From positions 1,533,378 through 1,597,377 of the forward strand of contig NZ_FNKG01000001.1 in NCBI RefSeq assembly GCF_900101675.1: DNA of 64,000 nt, in the 5' to 3' direction. Source of the DNA: Curtobacterium sp. UNCCL20 (lineage in GTDB: Bacteria; Actinomycetota; Actinomycetes; Actinomycetales; Microbacteriaceae). Shown here in pieces: positions 52,626 to 62,754 of this stretch; position 1 is the stretch's first letter; the number at the start of each line of letters is the position of its first letter. A program made the translations under genes and the position numbers. The notes beneath the pieces are model-generated. The model saw only the letters and a list, made by a program, of their open reading frames with translations. It was not told the DNA's origin and did no database searches.

Positions 52626-55600
52626 GTGACGACAACCTCGTCCGCCTCGGGTTCTTCTCCTTCTGGGCGGCGTTCGCCGCGGGTCCCGATCGTGGTCACG
52701 ATCATCGTGCTGGCCGCACTGGTGATCGCCTTCTTCATCTTCGCGAGCCTGTACACCGACTACGCGTGGTTCGCGCAGCTCGGCTTCCAGCAGGTCCTGA
52801 CCACCCGCTGGGTCGCCGGGACGCTGATGTTCCTCGCCGGGTTCCTGGGGATGGCGGTGCCGGTGTACGCGAGCATCGCCATCGCGTTCCGGTTCCGACC
52901 GGTCTACGCGAAGCTCAACTCGCAGCTCGACCGGTACCAGCAGGTCATCGAGCCGCTGCGCCGTGCCGTCATGATCGGCATCCCGGTCGTGCTCGGAATC
53001 TTCGCCGGGCTGTCGACCGCGGGTCGCTGGAGCATGGTGCTCGAGTACTTCAACCGGACGCCGTTCGGCAAGACGGACCCGCAGTTCGGGCTCGACATCG
53101 GCTTCTACGTCTTCGAGCTGCCGTTCTGGCGCTCGATCGTCGCGTACTCGTCCGCCGTCGTGCTCATCGCAGGCCTCGCCGCCCTCGCCGCCTGCTACCT
53201 GTACGGCGCGATGCGCTTCGGTGGGCGTGAGGTCCGCATCTCGAAGGCCGCACGCATCCAGCTCGCGATCACGGCCGCGGTCTACATCGCGCTCCAGGCC
53301 GCCAGCCTCTGGCTCGACCAGTACGCGGCGCTGACGAAGTCGAACTCGCTCATCACCGGTGCGCAGTACACCGAGGTCAACGCGGTCATCCCGGGCCGCG
53401 AGATCATGGCGGGCATCGCGGCGATCGTCGCGATCCTGTTCATCGTCACCGCGGTGATCGGCCGCTGGCGCATCTCGATCGTCGGCACCGGCCTGCTCCT
53501 CGTCGCCGCGATCGTCATCGGCGGCATCTACCCGTGGATCGTCCAGCGCCTGCAGGTGAAGCCCTCTGAGCGCACCTTCGAGTCCGCGTACATCGAGCGC
53601 AACATCAAGGCGACCCGGGATGCCTACGGTGTCGCCGGCGTGCAGGAGCAGAACTACGACGCGACGACCGAGGCCAGCTCCGGCGCGCTCGCACAGGACG
53701 CTCAGACCACGGCGAACATCCGCCTGATCGACCCGAAGATCGTCTCGGACACGTTCAGCCAGCTGCAGCAGTACCGGCAGTACTACCAGTTCCCGAAGGA
53801 ACTCGACGTCGACCGCTACGACGTCAAGGGCCAGACCGAGGACACCGTCATCGCGGTCCGCGACATCGACCTGGACGGTCTCAGCTCGCAGGCGAACACC
53901 CCCTACAACCGGGCCTTCGTCTACACCCACGGATACGGCGTCACCGCGGCGTTCGGCAACCAGCGCGCCAGCGACGGCAAGCCCGTGTTCCTCGAGTCAG
54001 GCATCCCGTCGAACGGCGCCCTGGGCGACTTCCAGCAGCGTGTGTACTTCGGTGAGACCTCGCCGGCGTACTCGATCGTCGGTGCGCCGAAGGGCTCGAA
54101 GAACGTCGAGCTCGACTACCCGTCTGGCTCCGACGACGACAACGGCGGCAACGCCACCACGACGTACGCCGGCGACGGCGGCCCGAGCCTCGGCAACTTC
54201 TTCAACCGGCTCGTCTACGCGGCGAAGTTCCAGTCGGAGCAGATCCTGCTGTCGAACGCGGTGAACAAGGACTCGCAGATCCTCTACGACCGCGACCCGA
54301 TCACGCGTGTGCAGAAGGTCGCACCCTTCCTGACGCTCGACAGCGACGCCTACCCGGCGGTCGTCGACCACCGCATCCAGTGGGTCGTCGACGGCTACAC
54401 GACGAGCGATGCGTACCCGTACTCGCAGAGCCAGAGCCTGGCGGACAGCATCGCCGGGTCCGAGAGCTCCTCGTACCGCACGGACCAGGTGAACTACATC
54501 CGCAACTCGGTGAAGGCCACCGTCGACGCCTACACCGGCAAGGTGACCCTGTACGCCTGGGACACCAAGGACCCGGTGCTGAAGACGTGGCAGAAGATCT
54601 TCCCGACGGCGATCAAGTCCGTGTCGAGCATGAGCGCTGAGCTCCTCGACCACGTCCGGTACCCGACCGACCTGTTCAAGGTGCAGCGGTCGATCCTCGG
54701 GACCTACCACGTGACCAACGCGAACTCGTTCTACTCGGGCGACGACGCGTGGAACACACCACAGGAACCGACCTCCGGCACGAGTGACACCTCGGACACG
54801 GCGGACACGTCGACGACGAACCAGGGGACGAACGCCCTCGGGACGACGACCACGACGACCCGGACGAACCTGCAGGATCCCTACTACCTCACGATGAAGG
54901 TGCCGGGGCAGGGGACCGCGTACACGCTGTACACGACCTACATCCCCCAGCAGTCGGCCGGCGCGAACAACCGCAACGTGCTCACCGGGTACCTGGCGGT
55001 GGACTCCGACGCGGGCGGTGCCGGCAAGGGGAAGAAGGGCTCCGGCTACGGCAAGCTCACCCTGTTGACGATGCCGAAGACGGACAACATCCCGGGTCCG
55101 GCCCAGGTGCAGAACCTCTTCAACTCGGACACCACGGTGTCGCAGGAGCTCAACATCCTGAAGCGGGGCAACTCGACGGTGAAGCAGGGCAACCTGCTGA
55201 CGCTCCCGGTCGGCGGTGGGTTCCTCTACGTCCAGCCGGTCTACGTCCAGTCGACCTCGAGTGGTTCGTACCCACTGCTGCAGAAGGTGCTCGTGGCGTT
55301 CGGCGACAAGATCGCGTTCGAGGACACCCTCGACGAGGCGCTCAACAGCCTGTTCGGCGGTGACTCCGGCGCCGCTGCGGGTGACCAGGGTGCCGCGGGT
55401 TCGGGCTCGGGTTCCTCGGACTCCGGTTCGTCGTCGGGCTCCGACTCGGGCTCGTCCGGCTCGGGTTCCTCCGACTCCGGTTCGGGGTCGACCGGCGGCT
55501 CCACCGGTTCCGGCACGGTCGACAACGCGGCACTCCAGAAGGCCCTGAGCGACGCCAAGCAGGCGCTGCAGGACCGGCAGGACGCCTACGCGGACAACGA

Positions 55601-55679
55601 CCTGGTCGCTGCTGCCGAGGCTGACAAGCGCCTGCAGGACGCGATCCAGGCCGCGACCGAGGCCGAGGGCGACAACTGA
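52626..55679 (+). CDS. UPF0182 family large membrane protein
   Basis: A 1017-residue protein with seven N-terminal membrane helices (residues about 20-315) and a large extracytoplasmic domain (FESAYIERNIKATRDAYGVA through FLYVQPVYVQS), as in the family. Function is unknown; from memory M. tuberculosis Rv3193c is the counterpart. Lineage-specific parts are the DTSDTADTSTTNQGTN region near residue 725 and a C-terminal tail (about 915-970) of Ser/Gly/Asp repeats such as SGSGSSDSGSSSGSDS, followed by a coiled-coil-like ALQKALSDAKQALQDRQDAY. GTG at 52626 follows GGAG with 9 nt spacing. It is followed by a strong hairpin. Confidence 0.92.
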   Translation: MTTTSSASGSSPSGRRSPRVPIVVTIIVLAALVIAFFIFASLYTDYAWFAQLGFQQVLTTRWVAGTLMFLAGFLGMAVPVYASIAIAFRFRPVYAKLNSQLDRYQQVIEPLRRAVMIGIPVVLGIFAGLSTAGRWSMVLEYFNRTPFGKTDPQFGLDIGFYVFELPFWRSIVAYSSAVVLIAGLAALAACYLYGAMRFGGREVRISKAARIQLAITAAVYIALQAASLWLDQYAALTKSNSLITGAQYTEVNAVIPGREIMAGIAAIVAILFIVTAVIGRWRISIVGTGLLLVAAIVIGGIYPWIVQRLQVKPSERTFESAYIERNIKATRDAYGVAGVQEQNYDATTEASSGALAQDAQTTANIRLIDPKIVSDTFSQLQQYRQYYQFPKELDVDRYDVKGQTEDTVIAVRDIDLDGLSSQANTPYNRAFVYTHGYGVTAAFGNQRASDGKPVFLESGIPSNGALGDFQQRVYFGETSPAYSIVGAPKGSKNVELDYPSGSDDDNGGNATTTYAGDGGPSLGNFFNRLVYAAKFQSEQILLSNAVNKDSQILYDRDPITRVQKVAPFLTLDSDAYPAVVDHRIQWVVDGYTTSDAYPYSQSQSLADSIAGSESSSYRTDQVNYIRNSVKATVDAYTGKVTLYAWDTKDPVLKTWQKIFPTAIKSVSSMSAELLDHVRYPTDLFKVQRSILGTYHVTNANSFYSGDDAWNTPQEPTSGTSDTSDTADTSTTNQGTNALGTTTTTTRTNLQDPYYLTMKVPGQGTAYTLYTTYIPQQSAGANNRNVLTGYLAVDSDAGGAGKGKKGSGYGKLTLLTMPKTDNIPGPAQVQNLFNSDTTVSQELNILKRGNSTVKQGNLLTLPVGGGFLYVQPVYVQSTSSGSYPLLQKVLVAFGDKIAFEDTLDEALNSLFGGDSGAAAGDQGAAGSGSGSSDSGSSSGSDSGSSGSGSSDSGSGSTGGSTGSGTVDNAALQKALSDAKQALQDRQDAYADNDLVAAAEADKRLQDAIQAATEAEGDN

Positions 55680-55683
55680 CACG

Positions 55684-55718
55684 CCGTGGCGGGGCACTCG
55701 ATTTGTGCCCCGCCACGG
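55684..55718 (+). terminator. Terminator hairpin of the UPF0182 gene
   Basis: CCGTGGCGGGGCAC and its exact complement, a 14-bp stem around a 7-nt loop, 4 nt after the stop. Confidence 0.85.
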
Positions 55719-55725
55719 GGCTGTG

Positions 55726-55731
55726 TAGGCT
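55726..55731 (+). promoter_or_regulatory. -10 box of tRNA-fMet
   Basis: TAGGCT lies 11 nt before the first tRNA base; the upstream terminator stem occupies the -35 area, so it is a weak or extended -10 promoter. Confidence 0.5.
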
Positions 55732-55742
55732 ATTCAACGTGC

Positions 55743-55819
55743 CGCGGGGTGGAGCAGTTCGGTAGCTCGCTGGGCTCATAACCCAGAGGTCGTAGGTTCA
55801 AATCCTGCCCCCGCAACCA
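55743..55819 (+). tRNA. Initiator tRNA-Met (CAT anticodon)
   Basis: A 77-nt tRNA with encoded CCA (55817-55819). The acceptor arms CGCGGGG and CCCCGCA leave position 1 unpaired (C-A), the initiator hallmark. The anticodon CAT is at 55777-55779, and the anticodon stem has three G-C pairs (GGG/CCC), the second initiator hallmark. The T-loop reads GGTTCAAATCC. Confidence 0.97.
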
Positions 55820-55830
55820 AGCGTCACACA

Positions 55831-55862
55831 GAAGGCCCCGGTCCATTCGGACCGGGGCCTTC
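55831..55862 (+). terminator. Terminator hairpin of tRNA-fMet
   Basis: GAAGGCCCCGGTCC and its exact complement around the loop ATTC, 11 nt after the tRNA. Confidence 0.85.
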
Positions 55863-55898
55863 CGCGTTTCCCGAAGCCGGGCCGGCCGGCCGTGTGGG

Positions 55899-55968
55899 CG
55901 AGTCTCGGGCTGAGCGACACCTCTCGGGCTCCGGAGCGCGAGGACTGTCGCTCAGCACGAGTCTCGGG
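55899..55968. repeat. AGTCTCG/AGCGACA element with inverted core
   Basis: CGAGTCTCGGG flanks both ends (55899 and 55958). Inside, GCTGAGCGACA (55909-55919) and its exact complement (55946-55956) form an 11-bp stem. It shares its words with 35507-35575 and sits upstream of the nitrilase-like gene. Confidence 0.7.
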
Positions 55969-56015
55969 TCGACCCCGTCCGAGTCCCGCGCCACGGTCGC
56001 CGGTACGCTCGCCCC

Positions 56016-56855
56016 ATGGGCACCCTCACGATCGCGGCGGCGCAGTTCGCACCCGTCGACGACCCGGCCGCCAACCTCGAGACGGTCCGGGCCGCCGCGG
56101 CCGAAGCAGCTGCCCGTGGCGCCGACCTCCTCGTGACGCCCGAGTACACCTCGTACTTCACGGCCGACATCGACGACCGCTTCGTCGCCGCCGCGCAGCC
56201 GCTCGACGGCCCGTTCGTCACCGGCCTGCAGGACATCGCGCGCACCACCGGCATCGCGCTGGTCGTCGGGGTGGCCGAGACGGCGGACGCCGAGGACCGG
56301 TTCCGCAACACCCTCGTCGCGGTGCTCCCGGACGGGACCATCGCGAGCACGTACCGAAAGGTGCACCTGTACGACGCGTTCGGGTCTCGGGAGTCGGACC
56401 GCATCGCATCCGGTGACCCCGCCCAGCTGCCGGTGTTCGAGCTCGCCGGCGTCCGGATCGGCCTCGAGACCTGCTACGACCTGCGGTTCCCCGAGGTCAC
56501 CCGTCGCCTCGTCGCGCGCGAGCACGGCGACGTCGACGTCGTGGTGCTGCCGGCCGAGTGGGTTCGTGGTCCCGGCAAGGAGCACCACTGGCGGACGCTC
56601 CTGACGGCGCGGGCGATCGAGAACACGGTGTGGGTCGTCGGGGTCGGGCAGACGCCGCCGATCGGCATCGGTGGGTCGATCGTGCTCGACCCGTCCGGGG
56701 TCGCGGTCGCGGCGGCCGGTGCCGTCCCGGGCATGCTCGTGGCGACGGTCGACACCGCCGTCACCGAGGCGGTCCGGCGGACGAACCCGTCGCTGTCCCT
56801 GCGTCGGTACGACGTGACCCTGCGCGACCAGCAGGACGCCGCGCCGCGATCCTGA
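56016..56855 (+). CDS. Carbon-nitrogen hydrolase (nitrilase superfamily)
   Basis: A 279-residue amidase-fold enzyme. The catalytic triad is complete: Glu43 in LVTPEYTSYF, Lys115 in STYRKVHLYDAFG and Cys153 in IGLETCYDLRFPE. Close relatives include omega-amidase (NIT2/YafV) and deaminated-glutathione amidase. The next gene is an aminotransferase of the glutamine/methionine-transaminase kind, which would generate omega-amidase substrates, although the two genes converge and are not an operon. ATG at 56016 has TACGCT 6 nt upstream (leaderless). Confidence 0.92.
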   Translation: MGTLTIAAAQFAPVDDPAANLETVRAAAAEAAARGADLLVTPEYTSYFTADIDDRFVAAAQPLDGPFVTGLQDIARTTGIALVVGVAETADAEDRFRNTLVAVLPDGTIASTYRKVHLYDAFGSRESDRIASGDPAQLPVFELAGVRIGLETCYDLRFPEVTRRLVAREHGDVDVVVLPAEWVRGPGKEHHWRTLLTARAIENTVWVVGVGQTPPIGIGGSIVLDPSGVAVAAAGAVPGMLVATVDTAVTEAVRRTNPSLSLRRYDVTLRDQQDAAPRS

Positions 56856-56965
56856 CGTGCACCGTGCCGACCCCGTCGTCCGGTGCGGCGTCGTGCACGT
56901 GGTGCGTCGCTGCGACGCTGCACCCAGCGCGGAAGCGCGCGCGGGGTGACGCGGTACGCACGGTG

Positions 56966-57009
56966 CGGCCTGGAGGCGCGTGGCGGTCGTGATGCGCGCC
57001 TCCAGGCCG
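56966..57009. repeat. GGAGGCGC palindrome
   Basis: CGGCCTGGAGGCGCG and its exact complement (56995-57009), a 15-bp stem with a 14-nt loop, between convergent genes. Confidence 0.85.
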
Positions 57010-57034
57010 TCATCCGGTCGCGCCCAGGGCGCAC

Positions 57035-57103
57035 GGTGCGCGTCTCGTCCGCCGGTGCGCGTTGCCTCCGCTGGCGCGCGTCGCGTCCGCTGGTGCGGGC
57101 GCG
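57035..57103. repeat. 19-nt tandem repeat
   Basis: Units beginning GGTGCGCGT or GGCGCGCGT start at 57035, 57054, 57073 and (partial) 57092, exactly 19 nt apart, with a shared TCCGCTGG-like end. It ends 8 nt before the aminotransferase stop. Confidence 0.75.
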
Positions 57104-57110
57104 AGACCCG

Positions 57111-58319
57111 TCAGTCGGCGCGGAGCGGCGCGAGCCCGGCGAGGCGTGCGGCGGCCTCCTCGAGCACGGACCGCCGCTTGCAGAACGCGAACCGCACGAG
57201 TGACCGGTACCCGGCGGCGTGGTCCGGTCGGACGAACGCCGAGACCGGGACCCCGACGACCCCGGCGAGCTCCGGCAGGCGCAGGCAGAACTCCCGGGCG
57301 TCGTCGTGTCCGAGTGCCGCGGCATCGGCGATGACGAAGTACCCGCCGTCGGGACGCATCACCTCGAAGCCGGCGGCACGGAGCCCGGCGGCGAGGAGGT
57401 CGTGCTTCGCCGAGAGCTCGCTGGCGATGCCGGCGAACACGGTGTCCGGCAGCCGGAGTCCTGTGGCGACCGCGGGCTGGAACGGTGCGCCGTTCACGAA
57501 GGTCAGGAACTGCTTCACCGTCGTGATGGCGTCCACGAGTACCGGGGGAGCCGTGAGCCAGCCGATCTTCCAGCCCGTCGTGCTGAAGGTCTTCCCAGCG
57601 CTCGAGATGGTGACGGTCCGTTCGGCGGCGCCCGGCAGGGTGGCGACGGGGACGTGCGGGACGTCGAACGTGAGGTGTTCGTAGACCTCGTCGGTGACGA
57701 TGACCGCGTCGTACTGCGTCGCGAGCTCGACGACCGTCGACAGCACCTCGGCGGGGAGGACGCGACCGGTCGGGTTGTGCGGCGTGTTCACGAGGACAGC
57801 TCGCGTGCGGTCCGAGAACGCGGCACGCAACGTGGTCTCGTCGGGGAGGAAGTCCGGCGCGGTCAGCGGGACGGTGACGTGGGTCCCGCCGGCGAGCCGG
57901 ATGAGGGCGCCGTAGGCGTCGTAGAACGGTTCGAAGGTGACGACCTCGTCGCCGGGCTCGACGAGTGCGAGGAGCGTCGCGGCCAGTGCCTCGGTCGCGC
58001 CCGCGGTCACGAGCACCTGGCGGTCCGGGTCGACCTGGAGGTCGTACCAGTGCGCCTGGTGCTCGCTGATCGCCGTCCGGAGCTCCGGGATCCCGCGGCC
58101 CGGCGGGTACTGGTTGACGCCCTGGCGGATTGCGGACACGGCTGCCTCGAGGACCTCCGCCGGGCCGTCCTCGTCCGGGAAGCCCTGCCCGAGGTTGATC
58201 GCACCGGTGGCTGCCGCGAGGGCACTCATCTCGGCGAAGACCGTGGGCGCCGGCACCCCGTCCGGACCGAGGAGCATCGCTCCCTCGGCCGCTCGCAACC
58301 AGGGTCCTGCCTGACGCAT
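57111..58319 (-). CDS. Class I/II PLP-dependent aminotransferase
   Basis: A 402-residue fold-type I aminotransferase. Features: INLGQGFPDEDGP at the N-terminus, VTAGATEALAATLLALVEPG, NTPHNPTGRVL, VTDEVYEHLTFD and the PLP lysine in SSAGKTFSTTGWKIGW. It resembles kynurenine/glutamine transaminases and methionine aminotransferase YbdL; M. tuberculosis Rv0858c, once proposed as a second DapC, is in this group, so overlap with dapC at 15540 is possible. ATG at 58319 follows GGAGGG with 7 nt spacing. Confidence 0.92.
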   Translation of the reverse strand: MRQAGPWLRAAEGAMLLGPDGVPAPTVFAEMSALAAATGAINLGQGFPDEDGPAEVLEAAVSAIRQGVNQYPPGRGIPELRTAISEHQAHWYDLQVDPDRQVLVTAGATEALAATLLALVEPGDEVVTFEPFYDAYGALIRLAGGTHVTVPLTAPDFLPDETTLRAAFSDRTRAVLVNTPHNPTGRVLPAEVLSTVVELATQYDAVIVTDEVYEHLTFDVPHVPVATLPGAAERTVTISSAGKTFSTTGWKIGWLTAPPVLVDAITTVKQFLTFVNGAPFQPAVATGLRLPDTVFAGIASELSAKHDLLAAGLRAAGFEVMRPDGGYFVIADAAALGHDDAREFCLRLPELAGVVGVPVSAFVRPDHAAGYRSLVRFAFCKRRSVLEEAAARLAGLAPLRAD

Positions 58320-58334
58320 GTGGTTCCCTCCGGA

Positions 58335-58375
58335 GTGTCGACGGTGACGCGACGAGGTGTCGACGGTGACGCGAC
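58335..58375. repeat. Direct repeat upstream of the aminotransferase
   Basis: GTGTCGACGGTGACGCGAC occurs at 58335-58353 and 58357-58375, a 22-nt period, in the divergent spacer 16 nt before the aminotransferase start; it could hold a repressor site. Confidence 0.7.
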
Positions 58376-58442
58376 GCGCTGAACGCACCCAACCTAGCGG
58401 CCCCTCCGGCCACCACCCGGGAACGGTCGCACAGGCCACGCA

Positions 58443-58448
58443 TAAGAT
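58443..58448 (+). promoter_or_regulatory. -10 box of the HtrA-type protease gene
   Basis: TAAGAT, identical to the UPF0182 -10, lies 85 nt before the ATG. No good -35 is visible. The leader would be about 79 nt with AAAGGAG. Confidence 0.5.
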
Positions 58449-58533
58449 CGCCATAGGTCGCTTGCAGCGTCAGCAGGAGCACCGCTCAGGTGGGTCCGAC
58501 AGACTGCACGGGCTTGAAAGGAGCACGTCCAGC

Positions 58534-60696
<2,163 letters not shown>

Positions 60697-60708
60697 CGCG
60701 GTTCCCGT

Positions 60709-60752
60709 CGGACTGGAGGCGCGGTGCCGGCTGGCGCCGCGCCTCCAGTCCG
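60709..60752. repeat. GGAGGCGC palindrome, 20-bp stem
   Basis: CGGACTGGAGGCGCGGTGCC pairs with 60733-60752 across the loop GGCT, with one G-T pair. It is 12 nt after the protease stop and nearly identical to 25791-25832. It probably also terminates transcription. Confidence 0.9.
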
Positions 60753-60806
60753 TTGATCGGTCCTGACCGTCCGCCGGTCTCGCCCCGGGGTGCGTGGCGA
60801 TCTTGA

Positions 60807-60812
60807 TAGGCT
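60807..60812 (+). promoter_or_regulatory. Probable -10 box of the glycopolymer cluster
   Basis: TAGGCT lies 70 nt before the first glycosyltransferase ATG; the leader would be about 64 nt. Confidence 0.45.
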
Positions 60813-60882
60813 CAGGGTCGCTCTGCGGGGCGGCACCGTCCGCGGTGCGTCCCGTGCACCCAGCCAGGACCCCGAGGTACGC

Positions 60883-61926
60883 ATGCAGACAGACGGACAG
60901 CCCCTGTCGGGCGTCTCGTACGTGATGCCCGTCCTCAACGAGGTCACCGAGGTCCGGGCCGCCGTCCAGAGTCTGCTCGACCAGGACTACGACGGTCCGT
61001 TCGAGGTCATCCTCGCGCTCGGCCCGTCGATCGACGGCACGAACGAGCTCGTCGCCGAGATGAGTGCCGCCGACCCCCGGATCCGCGCGATCGAGAACCC
61101 CGCCGGGTCGACCCCCGCCGGGCTCAACGTCGCCATCCGCGCGTCGGTGCACCCCGTCGTGGTCCGTGTCGACGCGCACTCGGTGCTGCCGTCGGACTAC
61201 ACGCGGATCGCGGTGCGCGTGCTGCAGGAGTCGGGGGCGGACAACGTCGGCGGCATCATGCACGCCGAGGGCCGGACGCCGTTCGAGCGCGCAGTGGCCC
61301 TGGCGTACGGCAGCCGGGTCGGGCTCGGTGGCACCCCGCACCACGTCGGCGGTCAGGCCGGACCGGCCGAGACGGCCTACCTCGGGGTCTTCCGGCGCGA
61401 CCGACTGTTCGAGGTGGGCCTGTTCGACGAGGGCATCAAGCGCGGCCAGGACTGGGAACTCAACCGGCGCCTGCGGCAGACCGGCGGCACCGTCTGGTTC
61501 ACACCGGAGCTCGTCGTCACCTACCGCCCGCGGCCGAGCCTGAAGCGACTCGTCCGGCAGTTCGTCGCGACGGGGCTCTGGCGCGGCGAGCTCGCCCGTC
61601 GGTTCCCCGCGAACAACGGCCTGCGCTACTTCGTCCCGCCGGCCATGGTCGCCGCGATGGCGCTCGGCATCGTCGCCGGCGTCGTCGGCATCATCGGTGC
61701 GGCACTCGGCACGGGTGCTGCGTGGGCGCTCCTCGGCTTCGTCGTGCCCGCGGTCTACCTCGTCTTCGTCGTCGTGGGGGCCGTCGCGGTCGCCCGGCGT
61801 TCGGGGCTGCCGACGCTCCTCTGGCTGCTCGTGGTGCTGCCCTGCATCCACGTCGGCTGGGGTGTCGGCTTCATCATCGGCTTCCTGACCCGGACGTCCG
61901 AGCTGACCACGCACACGGGACGGTGA
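60883..61926 (+). CDS. Family 2 glycosyltransferase with C-terminal membrane helices (ExoA-like)
   Basis: A 347-residue membrane-bound glycosyltransferase. The GT-A domain has SYVMPVLNEVTEVRAAVQSL at the nucleotide-sugar site, VVVRVDAHSVLPSDY (DxH in place of DxD, as in ExoA relatives), GGQAGPAETAYLGVFRRDRL and GQDWELNRRLRQTGG. Three helices close the protein. It should add a sugar to a lipid-linked envelope polymer. ATG at 60883 follows CGAGG; a start 93 bases earlier would add an unconserved tail. First gene of a four-gene run with gaps of 9 and 42 nt and one 4-nt overlap. Confidence 0.85.
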   Translation: MQTDGQPLSGVSYVMPVLNEVTEVRAAVQSLLDQDYDGPFEVILALGPSIDGTNELVAEMSAADPRIRAIENPAGSTPAGLNVAIRASVHPVVVRVDAHSVLPSDYTRIAVRVLQESGADNVGGIMHAEGRTPFERAVALAYGSRVGLGGTPHHVGGQAGPAETAYLGVFRRDRLFEVGLFDEGIKRGQDWELNRRLRQTGGTVWFTPELVVTYRPRPSLKRLVRQFVATGLWRGELARRFPANNGLRYFVPPAMVAAMALGIVAGVVGIIGAALGTGAAWALLGFVVPAVYLVFVVVGAVAVARRSGLPTLLWLLVVLPCIHVGWGVGFIIGFLTRTSELTTHTGR

Positions 61927-61935
61927 GCTGCCCTC

Positions 61936-62754
61936 TTGACCGATGACACGACCGGTCGCGGCGACACCCGCCCGACCTCGATCGCCGAGCTCCGCGCGGT
62001 CGCACAGCCGGACGAGGTCCGCTCGCGGGCGAACGCCGAACACTGGACCGCGTCGCTCTACCTGCGGGACGTCTCGCCGTACCTGACGTGGGTCCTGCTG
62101 AAGACCCGGGTGAGCGCGAACCAGGTGACCGGCCTGATGATCCTGGTGGGGTGGAGCGTCGCCGCGGCGCTCCTCATCCCGGGCATCTGGGGAGCGCTGC
62201 TCGCCCTCGTGCTCGGCCAGCTGCAGATGCTCGTCGACTGCTCCGACGGCGAGGTCGCACGCTGGCGCGGGACCCGCTCGCCCGCCGGGGTGTTCCTCGA
62301 CAAGGTGGGGCACTACACGACCGAGGGACTCATCCCCATCGCGCTCGGCGTCCGTGCGGCCACATGGCCGATCCACGGCGCGGACTGGATGTGGACGACG
62401 ATCGGCTGTGCCCTCGGCCTCGTGATCGTCCTGAACAAGGCGCTCAACGACATGGTGCACGTCGCCCGCGCGAACTCAGGCCTGGACAAGCTCGTCGACC
62501 GTCGTGACGCCGGCACCGTGCCGTCCGGCCGTCGGCTCGCGACCCTGCGCCGCGCCGCCCGGTTCCTGCCGTTCCACCGCCTGTACCACTCGGTGGAGCT
62601 GAGCATCCTGGCGTTCGTCTTCGCGCTGCTCGCGCTCGTCATCGGTCACCCGCTCGCGGACCGGATCCTGGTCGGCGCGCTGCTGCCGCTGGCTGTACTC
62701 GCGACGTTCGGGCACTTCGTCGCGATCATCTCGTCGAAGCGGGTGCGCGGGTGA
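61936..62754 (+). CDS. CDP-alcohol phosphatidyltransferase family protein, variant motif
   Basis: A 272-residue membrane enzyme with about six helices. The CDP-alcohol motif is DGEVARWRG (Asp104-Gly105, Ala108-Arg109), then eight residues, Gly118, Asp122 and finally His126, where the consensus has a catalytic Asp (DGxxARx8GxxxDxxxD). It would join a CDP-linked alcohol to a lipid or sugar acceptor in envelope synthesis. The start is TTG at 61936, 9 nt after the upstream stop, with a weak GTGAG site. It overlaps the next gene by GTGA. Confidence 0.8.
   Translation: MTDDTTGRGDTRPTSIAELRAVAQPDEVRSRANAEHWTASLYLRDVSPYLTWVLLKTRVSANQVTGLMILVGWSVAAALLIPGIWGALLALVLGQLQMLVDCSDGEVARWRGTRSPAGVFLDKVGHYTTEGLIPIALGVRAATWPIHGADWMWTTIGCALGLVIVLNKALNDMVHVARANSGLDKLVDRRDAGTVPSGRRLATLRRAARFLPFHRLYHSVELSILAFVFALLALVIGHPLADRILVGALLPLAVLATFGHFVAIISSKRVRG

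Noticed and set aside
57111-58319. Second dapC
   Set aside because: The sequence is nearer to kynurenine/glutamine-type aminotransferases, and a better dapC with conserved fdxA linkage lies at 15540; kept as a possible side activity only.
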